From: Maribacter caenipelagi
GTDB lineage: Bacteria > Bacteroidota > Bacteroidia > Flavobacteriales > Flavobacteriaceae
Assembly: GCF_004364175.1 (NCBI RefSeq)
Contig: NZ_SNZW01000017.1
Span: forward strand, 124,001-188,000
Length of the DNA: 64,000 bases
Reading direction: 5' to 3'
Shown here: positions 1-8,743 of the stretch, piece after piece
How the letters are laid out: each line of letters begins with the position of its first letter
Numbering within the stretch: the first letter of the stretch is position 1
Position numbers and translations under genes: made by a program
The notes under the pieces: generated by a model
Database searches by the model: none
The model's input: the letters and a program-made list of their open reading frames with translations, nothing else
What the model was told of the DNA's origin: nothing

Positions 1-1
1 C

Positions 2-2038
2 CCAACAGATGCATTAGGTTTTGATAATGGCCAAAGAGATTTGGCAATACCTCAAAATATAGAAACTCCTTTACCTGTTGTAGACGGCAATAGATCCGCT
101 GCCTTAACAAGATTATTGGAACCAAATCTAAAAGCACTGGAAAATCAAAGTGGTGCAGATTTTAATATTGGTTTTACAGCTGGTAACCAATATGACCTTA
201 ATGAAGATGGAACTAAAAAAATAGGTTACTTAGCCTCTCTTACATATAAAAACAGTACTGATTTCTACGAAGATGCTGTTAGCGGACAAGTATTTAGAAA
301 ACAAGACCAAGATAAATCTGTTCTTGAGCTAACCGATGATAGAACACAATCTGGTAATATCGGTGTCAACAACGTACTTATTAGTGGGCTTGCAGGTATT
401 TCATTAAAAAGCCTTCAGTCTAAATACAAGTTGAATGTATTACACATACAAAATGGAGAATCTGGTGCTTCATACATTAGACAAGATAACTTTAATGTAA
501 ATTCTAACACTATTTTCAAAGATGTATTAACGTATACACAACGTTCTATTACCAACATTTTATTAAATGGTGAACACACGAACGAAGATGCTTCTTGGAA
601 AGTTTCTTGGAAAGTTTCGCCAACATTCTCTAAAATCTATGATAAGGATTTGAGAACGACTCCTTTTAGATTTGAGCCTGAAACTGGAAACTTTACTATT
701 TCCCCTAGTGAATCTGGAGACCCTAGTAGAATTTGGAGAGACTTAGAAGAATACAACGTAGCTAGTAAATTAGATCTTACAAGAAAGCATCAATTATTTG
801 GTAGAGATGCAAAACTTAAATTTGGTGGTGCGTTTACTATTAAAGAAAGAGACTTTGTTGTTAATCAATTCTCTACACCTATCCAATCACAAGCAGGAAA
901 CTATAGTTTAAATTTTGAAGGTAATGCAGATTTAGTTTTAGCTCCTGAAAATATTTATGATCCAGAAACAAGAGAAGGTACTTATGTAAGACGTGATTCT
1001 AATATATCTGATTCTTTCAACTCTCAAATTACCGTTGGCGCAGGTTATGTTGGCGATGAATTTAAACTATCTGATAGGTTCAACGCTATTGTTGGTGTAA
1101 GATTTGAAAAGTTTGACCTACGTTACTCAGGTGAAAACCAAGATGGTGAAGTATTTGACAATCAAACAATTTTAGACAAAGCAGATTTCTTCCCTTCTGC
1201 CAACTTTATCTACGAACTAAACGAAGAAGCAAATAAGAAAATAAGAGCTTCGTTTTCTAGTACTACAGCTAGACCTTCTTTTAAAGAGGCATCTAACGCA
1301 CAGATTTTTGACCCTGTATCAAGTACGTTCTTTATTGGTAATATCGATATTCAACCAACTTATATTAATAACTATGATATAAGATTTGAAGCTTATGGTG
1401 AAGGAACGAATTTCTTTGCGATCAGTGGTTTTGCCAAAACTTTTGATGATCCTATTGAACTTACATTCATTAGAGAAGCTAGAGGGCAATTTATCCCCTT
1501 AAATTTAGGTGATGCCAAGGTATTTGGTGCTGAATTGGAATATAGAAGAAATATGGGCTTTATTCCAGGATGGGAAAATTTCAATTTCAATGCTAATATT
1601 TCTGTTATTGAATCTCAGCAAACATATAGTGAAGATGAAGAAGCTGCAAGAATAGATAACTTAAGAACAGGTGAAACATTAGATGACACTAGACAATTAC
1701 AAGGGCAGTCTCCTTTACTTTTAAACGTTGGATTTGACTACTCAAATAATGATAATGGCTGGCAAGGTGGTATCGTTTACAATGTTCAAGGTAAAACCTT
1801 GGAAATTGTAGGTAATGGCGATATCCCAGATGTTTACACGCTACCTTTCCACAACTTAAAAATGAACTTAAGTAAAGAATTCGGTAAAGAAAACTCTAGC
1901 AAAATAACCTTAAAGTTTGAAAACATTATCAATGATGATATTGAGAGTGTTTACCAATCTTTTGGTGCTCAAGACCAAATATATTCTTCTAGATATCCAG
2001 GACAAGCTATTTCTTTAGGATATAGCTACCAGTTCTAA
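2..2038 (+). CDS. TonB-dependent receptor, C-terminal part (5' end outside window)
   Basis: The reading frame is open to the left edge and ends at TAA 2036-2038, so the true start lies outside the window. The visible part, about 679 residues, is rich in alternating aromatic and polar beta-strands. It has the 'TARPSFKE' motif near residue 420, common in Bacteroidota TonB-dependent receptors, and ends in aromatic Phe ('GYSYQF'), the usual outer-membrane beta-barrel insertion signal. The signal peptide, any carboxypeptidase-like N-domain and most of the plug are missing. The barrel would import a ligand across the outer membrane using TonB energy. The substrate cannot be told, because no SusD-like partner or riboswitch is visible nearby. 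A strong terminator follows, so it ends its transcription unit. Confidence 0.9.
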   Translation, partial: PTDALGFDNGQRDLAIPQNIETPLPVVDGNRSAALTRLLEPNLKALENQSGADFNIGFTAGNQYDLNEDGTKKIGYLASLTYKNSTDFYEDAVSGQVFRKQDQDKSVLELTDDRTQSGNIGVNNVLISGLAGISLKSLQSKYKLNVLHIQNGESGASYIRQDNFNVNSNTIFKDVLTYTQRSITNILLNGEHTNEDASWKVSWKVSPTFSKIYDKDLRTTPFRFEPETGNFTISPSESGDPSRIWRDLEEYNVASKLDLTRKHQLFGRDAKLKFGGAFTIKERDFVVNQFSTPIQSQAGNYSLNFEGNADLVLAPENIYDPETREGTYVRRDSNISDSFNSQITVGAGYVGDEFKLSDRFNAIVGVRFEKFDLRYSGENQDGEVFDNQTILDKADFFPSANFIYELNEEANKKIRASFSSTTARPSFKEASNAQIFDPVSSTFFIGNIDIQPTYINNYDIRFEAYGEGTNFFAISGFAKTFDDPIELTFIREARGQFIPLNLGDAKVFGAELEYRRNMGFIPGWENFNFNANISVIESQQTYSEDEEAARIDNLRTGETLDDTRQLQGQSPLLLNVGFDYSNNDNGWQGGIVYNVQGKTLEIVGNGDIPDVYTLPFHNLKMNLSKEFGKENSSKITLKFENIINDDIESVYQSFGAQDQIYSSRYPGQAISLGYSYQF

Positions 2039-2060
2039 AATCTTTAAAATTCAATAGCCA

Positions 2061-2088
2061 AAAGCCCGCAATTAGCGGGCTTTTTTTT
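2061..2088 (+). terminator. Rho-independent terminator after receptor
   Basis: Arms AAAGCCCGC and GCGGGCTTT enclose a 5-nt loop and are followed by a run of T. It lies 22 bp after the receptor stop codon. Confidence 0.9.
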
Positions 2089-2180
2089 ATTCTTAAAACC
2101 GATAACTATTTGATAACATTTAACTCAAAATAGATGTGGGATAATATCTTAATTTTAGTAAGAATCTTAATATGTATATA

Positions 2181-2698
2181 ATGAAAAAATGCATCTTCTT
2201 TTTAGCTAGCATTATTATGGTCTTTTTAGCATCTTGCTCAAAAGAAGAATATATAGACGAGTCAACATCTGATGAAATATTAACACCGTATCTAATGATG
2301 ATGCCTTTCTAATTCCTTTTGGAAATCAGACTATAAAAGATTCCTTACAATTTACATTGAGCCTAAAAGACCTTGATCTTGAAATCGATTTTGACGAAAT
2401 TCACTCCATATCTTTGTTTTTTAAAGATCCCAATTTAAATGAAATGAAATCTTTGGCTTATATAAATCTAGAAAGGGACTATCGCATATTCTACGAAGGA
2501 GGAAGCGACCTTGAAGAATTAGACTATACCATTTATATTGAAAATGCTGACGGAACCAATGATTTTGGTTCAAGTTTCGAACTTAAAAACCTAACGATTA
2601 TTGGCTTAAATATTTCCAAAATTAGAGATATCCCTACTGGTACTTTAGATTATAGAGATTTTGATGAGCTGGTCGATTATTTTAATCTTCAAGATTAA
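2181..2698 (+). pseudogene. Small lipoprotein gene with apparent frameshift
   Basis: ATG 2181 opens a clear lipoprotein signal (MKKCIFFLASIIMVFLASC, lipobox LASC), but this frame stops at 2310-2312 after 43 codons. A second frame is open from just after the stop at 2273-2275. It carries protein-like sequence (NTVSNDDAFLIPFGN...) on through 2357 to the stop at 2698. Adding one A to the AA at about 2282-2283 joins the two frames smoothly as ...DEILNTVSNDD.... The whole would be an acidic lipoprotein of about 170 residues with no family I recognise. Either this is a recent one-base deletion or an indel error in a short A run. The downstream part alone has only a TTG at 2357 and no export signal, so it is unlikely to be a gene by itself. 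Confidence 0.65.
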
Positions 2699-2720
2699 TT
2701 TTAAACTTATTTTTCTAATA

Positions 2721-2747
2721 AAAAGCTCGCAAATTGCGGGCTTTTTT
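2721..2747 (+). terminator. Rho-independent terminator after lipoprotein
   Basis: Stem AGCTCGC/GCGGGCT (one G-U pair), loop AAATT, then a T run. Its presence suggests the frameshifted unit upstream was or is transcribed. Confidence 0.8.
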
Positions 2748-2825
2748 GTTTAAAATATTTCTTACGATCAAAGACTACACGCAACTTAAAACCCCAATAA
2801 AATTGGTAGTTGACGTCATAAACTG

Positions 2826-2863
2826 TGCATTTCATCGATCTTTTTGCATTTCATCGATCTTTT
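2826..2863 (+). repeat. Two exact 19-bp tandem direct repeats
   Basis: TGCATTTCATCGATCTTTT occurs twice back to back (2826-2844 and 2845-2863). It lies 45-82 bp upstream of the -7 box of the first T9SS mini-protein gene. Such spacing suits a regulator site or a simple duplication; function unknown. Confidence 0.7.
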
Positions 2864-2907
2864 CACAATATCTCCTCTTACAAAAATATAAGAGACTGTT
2901 AAATTCC

Positions 2908-2915
2908 TATATTTG
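2908..2915 (+). promoter_or_regulatory. -7 promoter box TATATTTG
   Basis: Matches the Bacteroidota TAnnTTTG element 28 bp before ATG 2943. It rules out the upstream in-frame TTG at 2913, which falls inside the box. Confidence 0.6.
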
Positions 2916-2942
2916 TGGCATAGCATTTGTAACCAGCTTTAT

Positions 2943-3251
2943 ATGAAGCAACTTTACCTAATCATCTTCTTTTTCTTTATTTCTTTTAGCTATGGACAAA
3001 GTACCCAAAGCAATGGAGATATTGATGGTTTTAGTATGTATCCAAATCCGGTTACTACAGGTAAAGTTTATATTTCTACCAACCTTAACGCTCCTAAAGA
3101 AATCTTTATTTACGATGTTTTTGGAACATTGCTATTGAAGACTACTATTTTGGGCAAAGAATTAAATCTTTCAGATTTAGATTCTGGTGTTTATGTTTTA
3201 CGTGTTCTTGAAAAGAACAAGATGTGCACACGTAAGTTAATTGTTAAGTAA
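2943..3251 (+). CDS. T9SS type A sorting-domain mini-protein (copy 1)
   Basis: The protein has 102 residues: a signal peptide (MKQLYLIIFFFFISFSYGQ), a linker of about 12 residues, then a complete type A Por secretion sorting domain. The marks are 'MYPNPV', 'IFIYDVFG', 'LNLSDLDSGVYVLRV' and a final basic 'CTRKLIVK'. This domain normally sits at the C-terminus of large cargo, directs it through the type IX secretion system and is then cleaved. Here there is almost no cargo. The next gene is a diverged paralogue. ATG 2943 is chosen because it is preceded by a -7 box and starts the signal peptide. Family assignment is firm; the role of a signal-only protein is unknown. Confidence 0.85.
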   Translation: MKQLYLIIFFFFISFSYGQSTQSNGDIDGFSMYPNPVTTGKVYISTNLNAPKEIFIYDVFGTLLLKTTILGKELNLSDLDSGVYVLRVLEKNKMCTRKLIVK

Positions 3252-3427
3252 TAATTTCCCTATTTTTCTCGATATTCTCAAAATACATTATCGGTTAACT
3301 ACACGTTTTTACGACGAAATACTTCGCGTATTTCATTGACCTACATAAATTTAGCTTTCACAACATTTTCAGTGTACCAGCTACACTTCTATCTACCTTT
3401 ACAGTGTTGATCCCAAATCAATAAAAA

Positions 3428-3751
3428 ATGAAGAAAATCTACTTTATGCTATTTATGGTAGTCTCCGTTGGGGTATATGCCCAAGACACTATAAATATCA
3501 ACAACCTACGTAACGATGAAATTGTCGGATTCAAATTATACCCTAACCCGGCAATTGCCGATGTTGTCTATGTAACAACACAGAAAAACAACTTAAAAGA
3601 AGTTAGAGTTTATGATGTATTCGGTGAACTAGTACTAACCGAAAAATTGTCTGCTAAAGCATTGAACATTTCTAGACTATCGCCCGGTGTTTACGTTGTT
3701 CAGGTAACTGAAAACGAAAAGTCGATTACCCGTAAGTTAGTGGTGAAATAA
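3428..3751 (+). CDS. T9SS type A sorting-domain mini-protein (copy 2)
   Basis: The protein has 107 residues and is built like its upstream neighbour: signal peptide ending in VYAQ, short linker, then a sorting domain with 'LYPNPA', 'VRVYDVFGELV', 'LNISRLSPGVYVVQV' and 'ITRKLVVK'. It has no other domain. A near-consensus -7 box (TACCTTTA, 3394-3401) lies 27 bp upstream, so it probably has its own promoter rather than being co-transcribed with copy 1 across the 176-bp gap. The pair looks like a tandem duplication kept as two expressed genes. Confidence 0.85.
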   Translation: MKKIYFMLFMVVSVGVYAQDTININNLRNDEIVGFKLYPNPAIADVVYVTTQKNNLKEVRVYDVFGELVLTEKLSAKALNISRLSPGVYVVQVTENEKSITRKLVVK

Positions 3752-3799
3752 ATACGCTACATATTCTCATCTCAAAACAATTAAAATAATTTGGTTCAG

Positions 3800-3807
3800 T
3801 ACCTTTG
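3800..3807 (+). promoter_or_regulatory. -7 promoter box TACCTTTG
   Basis: Exact TAnnTTTG element 18 bp before ATG 3826. An alternative TTG start at 3805 falls inside it and is therefore rejected. Confidence 0.65.
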
Positions 3808-3825
3808 CCAGAATTGGTAAGGAAC

Positions 3826-4803
3826 ATGGAGCATAACGCTATTTTTGATATACAAACAGAAGGGGATTTTCTAATCCAAGCACTGCGTATATTTAAATTT
3901 CAATACGACAACAACGTAGTCTACCACGATTTTTGCACTTATTTAAATGTGCAACCAGATGCTGTTCACACCTTAGAACAGATTCCTTTTTTACCTATAG
4001 AATTCTTTAAATCTAAAGATGTTCTTAGTACTACAGATACCCCAGAAATAACCTTTACCAGTAGCGGCACTACGGGCAGCGAAACCAGTAAGCACTATGT
4101 TACCGACCTCAGCCTTTACGAGCAGAGCTATTTGAAGGCTTTTAAACACTTTTACGGCGATATCGAGGACTATTGTGTAGTAGCGCTTTTACCTTCTTAT
4201 TTAGAACGTACAGGTTCTTCATTAATATATATGGCAAATAATTTAATTAAGAAATCAAATCAACCAGAAAGCGGTTTCTTCTTAAATGAATACGAACAAC
4301 TTCACCAATTGCTGCTACGGCTTCAAAAAACCGATACCAAAATTTTAATTATAGGTGTGTCTTTTGCATTGCTAGAGTTTACCGAGCAATATCAGATGTC
4401 TTTACAAAACACCATTATTATGGAAACTGGTGGTATGAAAGGGAGAAGAAAAGAAATTGTACGCCAAGAGTTACATGAGTTACTATCAAACGGATTTGGT
4501 GTACCTAAAATACATTCTGAATACGGAATGACAGAGCTACTTTCACAAGCCTATTCAAAAGGAAATGGTGTTTTCGATTGCCCTAACTGGATGAAGATTT
4601 TAGTGCGCGATACCGAAGACCCTCTTACTTATTTAAACACTGGTAAATCTGGCGGAATCAACGTAATCGATTTGGCAAATATAAATTCTTGTTCTTTTAT
4701 CGCTACTCAAGATTTAGGTAAAATAAATCAAGATGGCACTTTTGAAATTATAGGAAGATTCGATAACTCTGATATTAGAGGATGTAATTTAATGGTGCTT
4801 TAG
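3826..4803 (+). CDS. LuxE/PaaK-like acyl-protein synthetase
   Basis: A 325-residue member of the ANL-like LuxE family, which activates a carboxylic or fatty acid as acyl-AMP and transfers it to a thiol or protein. The nucleotide-binding loop 'TFTSSGTTGSETSKH' lies near residue 78 and 'HSEYGMTELLSQ' near 230, both typical. It is shorter than full acyl-CoA synthetases, as LuxE proteins are. No luxA-D genes or reductase lie nearby, so bioluminescence is not implied. Orthologues in flavobacteria are usually called acyl transferases. ATG 3826 is used because the -7 box ends at 3807. The stop overlaps the convergent lipoprotein stop in TTAG. Confidence 0.85.
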   Translation: MEHNAIFDIQTEGDFLIQALRIFKFQYDNNVVYHDFCTYLNVQPDAVHTLEQIPFLPIEFFKSKDVLSTTDTPEITFTSSGTTGSETSKHYVTDLSLYEQSYLKAFKHFYGDIEDYCVVALLPSYLERTGSSLIYMANNLIKKSNQPESGFFLNEYEQLHQLLLRLQKTDTKILIIGVSFALLEFTEQYQMSLQNTIIMETGGMKGRRKEIVRQELHELLSNGFGVPKIHSEYGMTELLSQAYSKGNGVFDCPNWMKILVRDTEDPLTYLNTGKSGGINVIDLANINSCSFIATQDLGKINQDGTFEIIGRFDNSDIRGCNLMVL

Positions 4804-5249
4804 TTCTTGATAAGCAAATAATCTAAACCAGGACCATCGCATGCCATCCATAGGCTTGAAATCATAGTAGAACTTCTGTACATTAAAAGTTCTTTGTCAT
4901 CGCCCGTACAATTACCTGCTAGTTCGTTTCCGGTTTCAAAAGTAAGTTCTAAGTAGTGATTTAGATTATTCTCGTATTCTACAACCTCAAAACTACCCGT
5001 AGCCTCAATAATCTCATCATCTATAGTTCTTGATTTTACAAAAGTACCTTCAGGTGAGAAAATGTAATATTCTTGCCATTCCATTTCTTCTCCTGTAGTT
5101 TCTGAATTTTGAAAACTACCAGACATTTGAGTTAGCTGCCATTTTTGTTCTGAGAAAACAAACTGCGTAGATTCCAACCCAAAGTCATCGTCATTAGCAC
5201 AAGAGGCAAGAAAAACTAGAAACAGAAACAAAAGGGTATATCTTTTCAT
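4800..5249 (-). CDS. Lipocalin-like lipoprotein
   Basis: The 149-residue protein begins with a lipoprotein signal (MKRYTLLFLFLVFLASC) and the acidic 'ANDDD' after the lipid Cys, the usual export mark for surface lipoproteins in this phylum. The rest is a small beta-rich domain with 'KWQLTQMSGSF' and 'EWQEYYIFSPEGTFVKSR', like flavobacterial lipocalin-like (DUF4488/DUF5004-type) proteins. Two further Cys near the end (CTGDD, ACDGPG) could form a disulfide. It is the last of three small lipoprotein genes downstream of tyrS. Specific ligand unknown. Confidence 0.75.
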   Translation of the reverse strand: MKRYTLLFLFLVFLASCANDDDFGLESTQFVFSEQKWQLTQMSGSFQNSETTGEEMEWQEYYIFSPEGTFVKSRTIDDEIIEATGSFEVVEYENNLNHYLELTFETGNELAGNCTGDDKELLMYRSSTMISSLWMACDGPGLDYLLIKN

Positions 5250-5318
5250 AGCACGAAGACTTTTAACTAGTTACAAGATACCCAACTTAGAAAATAGTTG
5301 CGTTAAGGCAATATTAAA

Positions 5319-5852
5319 TTAAAGTCCTAATATTTTAGCATCTACAAAAAAGGTGGAATTTACTTCTAATTCGTGGTCGCTACTCATTAATTCATCGGTA
5401 ACGGTATTTAATCGTAAACTGAATTCATCACTCTTTATATACTCTTTCAAATCTAAATCTGAGGTTTCTAAAGTAATAACAGTACCTGCATCTTCAGGAA
5501 CTTCTTCTAAATAGGCAATTTTGATTTCTTCTAAACCATCGGCAGAGATGTATACTTCTATAGAATTTAAAAAGCTAAAATCAGCACCATCGGGCGATAT
5601 AATGACCATCTCTAATTCGGTCAACTTAATCTCTTCAATTAAATCTTTTCTGGTATCGTTTACTTCAAAAGTAGATTCTGAGTTGGTTTCCATTTCTGGC
5701 GTAAAAACATCGAAAGGTAAATCAATACCTGCTGTAGAAGGTATGGTAGCACGTTGGCTATACTCCATATCAAACTTTGTCAACTCGTCTAGCTTATCAC
5801 ACGAAATAATTAATGCAAACAAACAAATGATAGTAATACTCTTCTTAAACAT
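5319..5852 (-). CDS. Hypothetical lipoprotein
   Basis: The protein has 177 residues with signal and lipobox (LFALIISC) and then an acidic, all-beta-looking chain. The repeating pattern 'LTELEMVIISPDGADFSFLNSIEVYISADGLEEIKIA' is seen in flavobacterial surface lipoproteins with a jelly-roll-like fold. No named family is recognised. It sits 78 bp downstream of another lipoprotein gene and 69 bp before the next, all on the same strand, so the three may share transcription. Confidence 0.7.
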   Translation of the reverse strand: MFKKSITIICLFALIISCDKLDELTKFDMEYSQRATIPSTAGIDLPFDVFTPEMETNSESTFEVNDTRKDLIEEIKLTELEMVIISPDGADFSFLNSIEVYISADGLEEIKIAYLEEVPEDAGTVITLETSDLDLKEYIKSDEFSLRLNTVTDELMSSDHELEVNSTFFVDAKILGL

Positions 5853-5930
5853 AACTTGGGGGTTTATGCTAACAAACGCTATTCACATAAAAATATTTAA
5901 AAATCGCTACTATATTTCACGCAATCTTTC

Positions 5931-6314
5931 CTATCGTTTAAAAATATAGGTTATCTCATCATCTGCAATATCAGGATTGTCTTCAAAGGTTAGTGTAAGT
6001 AACTCACCTTTAGTTTCGAAATAGTACACAGATCCATCAGAAAAATTGATTCGGTTGGCTTGACCACCATAAGTATGTTCCCCATTATTTCTAAAAAATG
6101 AGTATTCGCTTTCACTAGTAACGGTTACGCTATTTTTATTTGGATTAAAACTTACTTTAGTCAACGAAAAATCAATATCAGATGCGAATGCGCAATAACA
6201 TATAACATCAGAAAGCGTCCATTCACCTTCTAATTCGGCATCTGCAATTAATGGATCATCATCATGACAAGAAATAAATAACAAGAACAATACCGCTACA
6301 AGTTTAAACTTCAT
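5931..6314 (-). CDS. Small lipocalin-like lipoprotein
   Basis: The 127-residue protein has the signal MKFKLVAVLFLLFISC followed by HDDDP, then one beta-rich domain containing 'LEGEWTLSDV' and ending 'DDEITYIFKR', the layout of lipocalin-like_2 proteins. The gene begins only 24 bp after the tyrS stop on the same strand, so it is probably co-transcribed with tyrS. Ligand and role unknown. Confidence 0.7.
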   Translation of the reverse strand: MKFKLVAVLFLLFISCHDDDPLIADAELEGEWTLSDVICYCAFASDIDFSLTKVSFNPNKNSVTVTSESEYSFFRNNGEHTYGGQANRINFSDGSVYYFETKGELLTLTFEDNPDIADDEITYIFKR

Positions 6315-6338
6315 AAAATACAGTCAAAAAAGATTTAT

Positions 6339-7631
6339 CTAATTAAAAACCAATACAAAGTAGTTCTTCTTACCCCTCTGTAGTAATACAAACTTGTCAT
6401 TGATCAAATCATCTGCAGTAATTAAAAAGTCTTCTTTTACTTTCTCTTTATTTACCGAAATTGAATTTTGTTTCAATTCTCTTCTTGCCTCACCATTAGA
6501 GCCCAAAAAGTCAGTTTTAGCTGCTAATGCCCCGATCATATCCAGACCGTCTGTTAATTCAGATTTTGAAAGTTCTGCTTGCGGTACACCATCAAAGATT
6601 TCTAAGAATGTTTTTTCATTCAATCCTTTTAAATCAGAAGCTGTAGACTTGCCAAAGAGTATTTGACTAGCTTTTACCGCATTATCCAAATCATCTTGCG
6701 AGTGTACCATTACCGTAATCTCGTCTGCCAATCTTTTTTGAAGTAATCTTAAGTGCGGCGCTTCCGTATGTTCTTTTATTAAATCTTCAATTTCTTGTTG
6801 CCCTAAGAACGTAAAAATTTTAATGTATTTATTGGCATCATCATCTGACGTGTTCAACCAATATTGGTAGAATTTATATGGCGATGTTCTTTCTGCATCT
6901 AACCAAACGTTACCACCTTCTGTTTTACCGAATTTAGTACCATCTGCCTTTGTTATTAACGGGCACGTAAGTGCATACCCTTTACCACCCGCTATTCTTC
7001 TAATTAATTCTGTACCCGTCGTAATATTACCCCACTGATCACTACCACCCATTTGAAGGCTACAATTATGTTCTCTGTACAAGTGCAGAAAATCGTATCC
7101 CTGAACCAATTGGTAGGTAAATTCAGTAAATGACATACCTTCTTTTGCTTCTGATGAAAGACGCTTTTTTACAGAGTCTTTAGACATCATATAATTTACC
7201 GTAATATGCTTACCTACGTCTCTAATAAATTCTAAGAAAGAGAAGTCTTTCATCCAGTCATAATTATTGACCAATACGGCAGCATTATCCTCATTTCCAG
7301 AAAAATCTAAAAAACGAGATAATTGCTCTTTTAAGGCATTCTGATTGTGACGAAGCGTTTTCTCGTCAAGTAGATTACGCTCTGCAGATTTACCAGAAGG
7401 ATCACCGATCATACCAGTAGCACCGCCTATTAAAGCATAAGGTTTGTGCCCTGCCAATTGAAAATGGCGAAGCATCATTACCCCTACCAAGTGACCTATA
7501 TGTAAAGAATCTGCTGTTGGATCTATACCTACATACGCAGACTGCATGCCTTCTAATAAATGCTCTTCTGTTCCTGGCATTGCATCGTGCAACATTCCGC
7601 GCCATTGTAACTCCTTGACAAAATTTGTCAT
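6339..7631 (-). CDS. tyrS: Tyrosyl-tRNA synthetase
   Basis: A class I aminoacyl-tRNA synthetase of 430 residues that charges tRNA-Tyr in the cytoplasm. The HIGH motif is at residues 44-47 ('[10 protein letters not shown]') and the KMSKS loop is 'KFGKT' near residue 235, the eubacterial TyrRS form. The tyrosine pocket '[11 protein letters not shown]'-type sequence appears as '[12 protein letters not shown]', and a C-terminal S4-like RNA-binding domain covers about residues 370-430. Length is normal. The gene is divergent from the epimerase gene and is followed closely by three lipoprotein genes. Confidence 0.97.
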   Translation of the reverse strand: MTNFVKELQWRGMLHDAMPGTEEHLLEGMQSAYVGIDPTADSLHIGHLVGVMMLRHFQLAGHKPYALIGGATGMIGDPSGKSAERNLLDEKTLRHNQNALKEQLSRFLDFSGNEDNAAVLVNNYDWMKDFSFLEFIRDVGKHITVNYMMSKDSVKKRLSSEAKEGMSFTEFTYQLVQGYDFLHLYREHNCSLQMGGSDQWGNITTGTELIRRIAGGKGYALTCPLITKADGTKFGKTEGGNVWLDAERTSPYKFYQYWLNTSDDDANKYIKIFTFLGQQEIEDLIKEHTEAPHLRLLQKRLADEITVMVHSQDDLDNAVKASQILFGKSTASDLKGLNEKTFLEIFDGVPQAELSKSELTDGLDMIGALAAKTDFLGSNGEARRELKQNSISVNKEKVKEDFLITADDLINDKFVLLQRGKKNYFVLVFN

Positions 7632-7723
7632 CTCTTCCTGAATTTTAATTGAATTGCAAATATAAATGGAATTCTTGCCAGTACACAGTAGATTAAAGCA
7701 TGAATTTATCCACCTGTATTCCC

Positions 7724-7731
7724 TAAATTTG
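7724..7731 (+). promoter_or_regulatory. -7 promoter box TAAATTTG right before a start codon
   Basis: Exact TAnnTTTG match ending only 4 bp before ATG 7736. If it is used, transcription would begin at about the start codon itself, giving a leaderless or nearly leaderless mRNA. Confidence 0.5.
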
Positions 7732-7735
7732 AATT

Positions 7736-8743
7736 ATGGTATTAGTTACAGGAGGCACAGGGTTGGTGGGGTCGCATTTGCTACTGAAATTAACAATGAA
7801 CAATACAGAAGTTCGGGCTTTGTACAGAACTGAAGACAAGCTAGCTCAGGTAAAAAAAATCTTCTCTTACTATGCTGATGATGCTGCTTCTTTATTTGCT
7901 AAAATCGATTGGGTACAGGGAGATATTTTAGATATACCTTCTTTAGAAAATGCTTTTGAAAGTATTAATAATGTTTACCACTGTGCGGCATATATTTCTT
8001 TTAATCCATCAGATTTTAAAAAGCTTGAACGTATAAATAGAGAAGGTACTGCCAATATCGTAAATATCTGCATAGCAAAGGGTATTAAAAAATTGTGTCA
8101 TGTAAGTACCATTGGTACTATCGGCAGAACGATTAGTAATAATCAAGCGGACGAAGAAACCGAATGGACTCGCCAAAATGCCAACCCATATGCCATTACA
8201 AAACACCTTGCCGAAATGGAAGTTTGGCGTGGCGCACAAGAAGAATTAGAAGTTGTAATCGTAAACCCGGGCGTTATACTTGGACCAGGGTTTTGGAATG
8301 CTGGTAGCGGTTCTTTTTTTAAAACAGCTGCTAAAGGATATCAATATTACCCACCTGGTGGATCAGGATTTATAACCATAAACGATGTTACCAATATTAT
8401 GATCGCACTAATGAATTCTGGTATTTATAACGAGCGATTTATTCTGGTAGCCGAAAACTTGACATATCAAGAAATTTTGAAAAAAATTGCAATATCGATG
8501 GATAAAAAGCCTCCCTTTAAATCCTTAAAATTCTGGCAGTTAAATATCGGAAAGTTTGCAGATAAGCTTAGAAACCTAATGACCGGAAGCCCTAGAACGA
8601 TAACAAAAAACACTATTTACGGACTAAAACACCCTACAACATTCAATAACGAGAAAATAAAGAACGCTCTAAATATGGAATTTGAGGGCTTAGACGAACA
8701 AGTAAAATTTTCTTCGAAGCTATTTATTTCTGAACACTCTTAG
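7736..8743 (+). CDS. NAD-dependent epimerase/dehydratase (extended SDR)
   Basis: The 335-residue extended short-chain dehydrogenase begins with the Rossmann motif 'LVTGGTGLVGSHL'. It has the catalytic YxxxK ('NPYAITKHLAE') and an upstream Thr/Ser site ('HVSTIGTIG'). The sequence is closest in style to dihydroflavonol-4-reductase-like proteins of flavobacteria, whose substrate is unknown. ATG 7736 must be the start because strand beta-1 begins at residue 2. The end overlaps the convergent DUF4296 gene by 20 bp. Confidence 0.85.
   Translation: MVLVTGGTGLVGSHLLLKLTMNNTEVRALYRTEDKLAQVKKIFSYYADDAASLFAKIDWVQGDILDIPSLENAFESINNVYHCAAYISFNPSDFKKLERINREGTANIVNICIAKGIKKLCHVSTIGTIGRTISNNQADEETEWTRQNANPYAITKHLAEMEVWRGAQEELEVVIVNPGVILGPGFWNAGSGSFFKTAAKGYQYYPPGGSGFITINDVTNIMIALMNSGIYNERFILVAENLTYQEILKKIAISMDKKPPFKSLKFWQLNIGKFADKLRNLMTGSPRTITKNTIYGLKHPTTFNNEKIKNALNMEFEGLDEQVKFSSKLFISEHS

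Noticed and set aside
2734-2946. ORF running from the terminator into the first T9SS mini-protein gene
   Set aside because: It begins inside a terminator hairpin, contains the tandem repeat, and reads through a promoter box. The sequence is not protein-like.
3826-4803. Bioluminescence (lux) locus
   Set aside because: Only a LuxE-like gene is present; no luciferase, reductase or acyl-transfer partner lies near it.
7402-7605. Minus-strand ORF overlapping the tyrS start
   Set aside because: It lies wholly inside tyrS in another frame, has an odd Cys/Arg-rich composition and no start signal. A shadow of the real gene.
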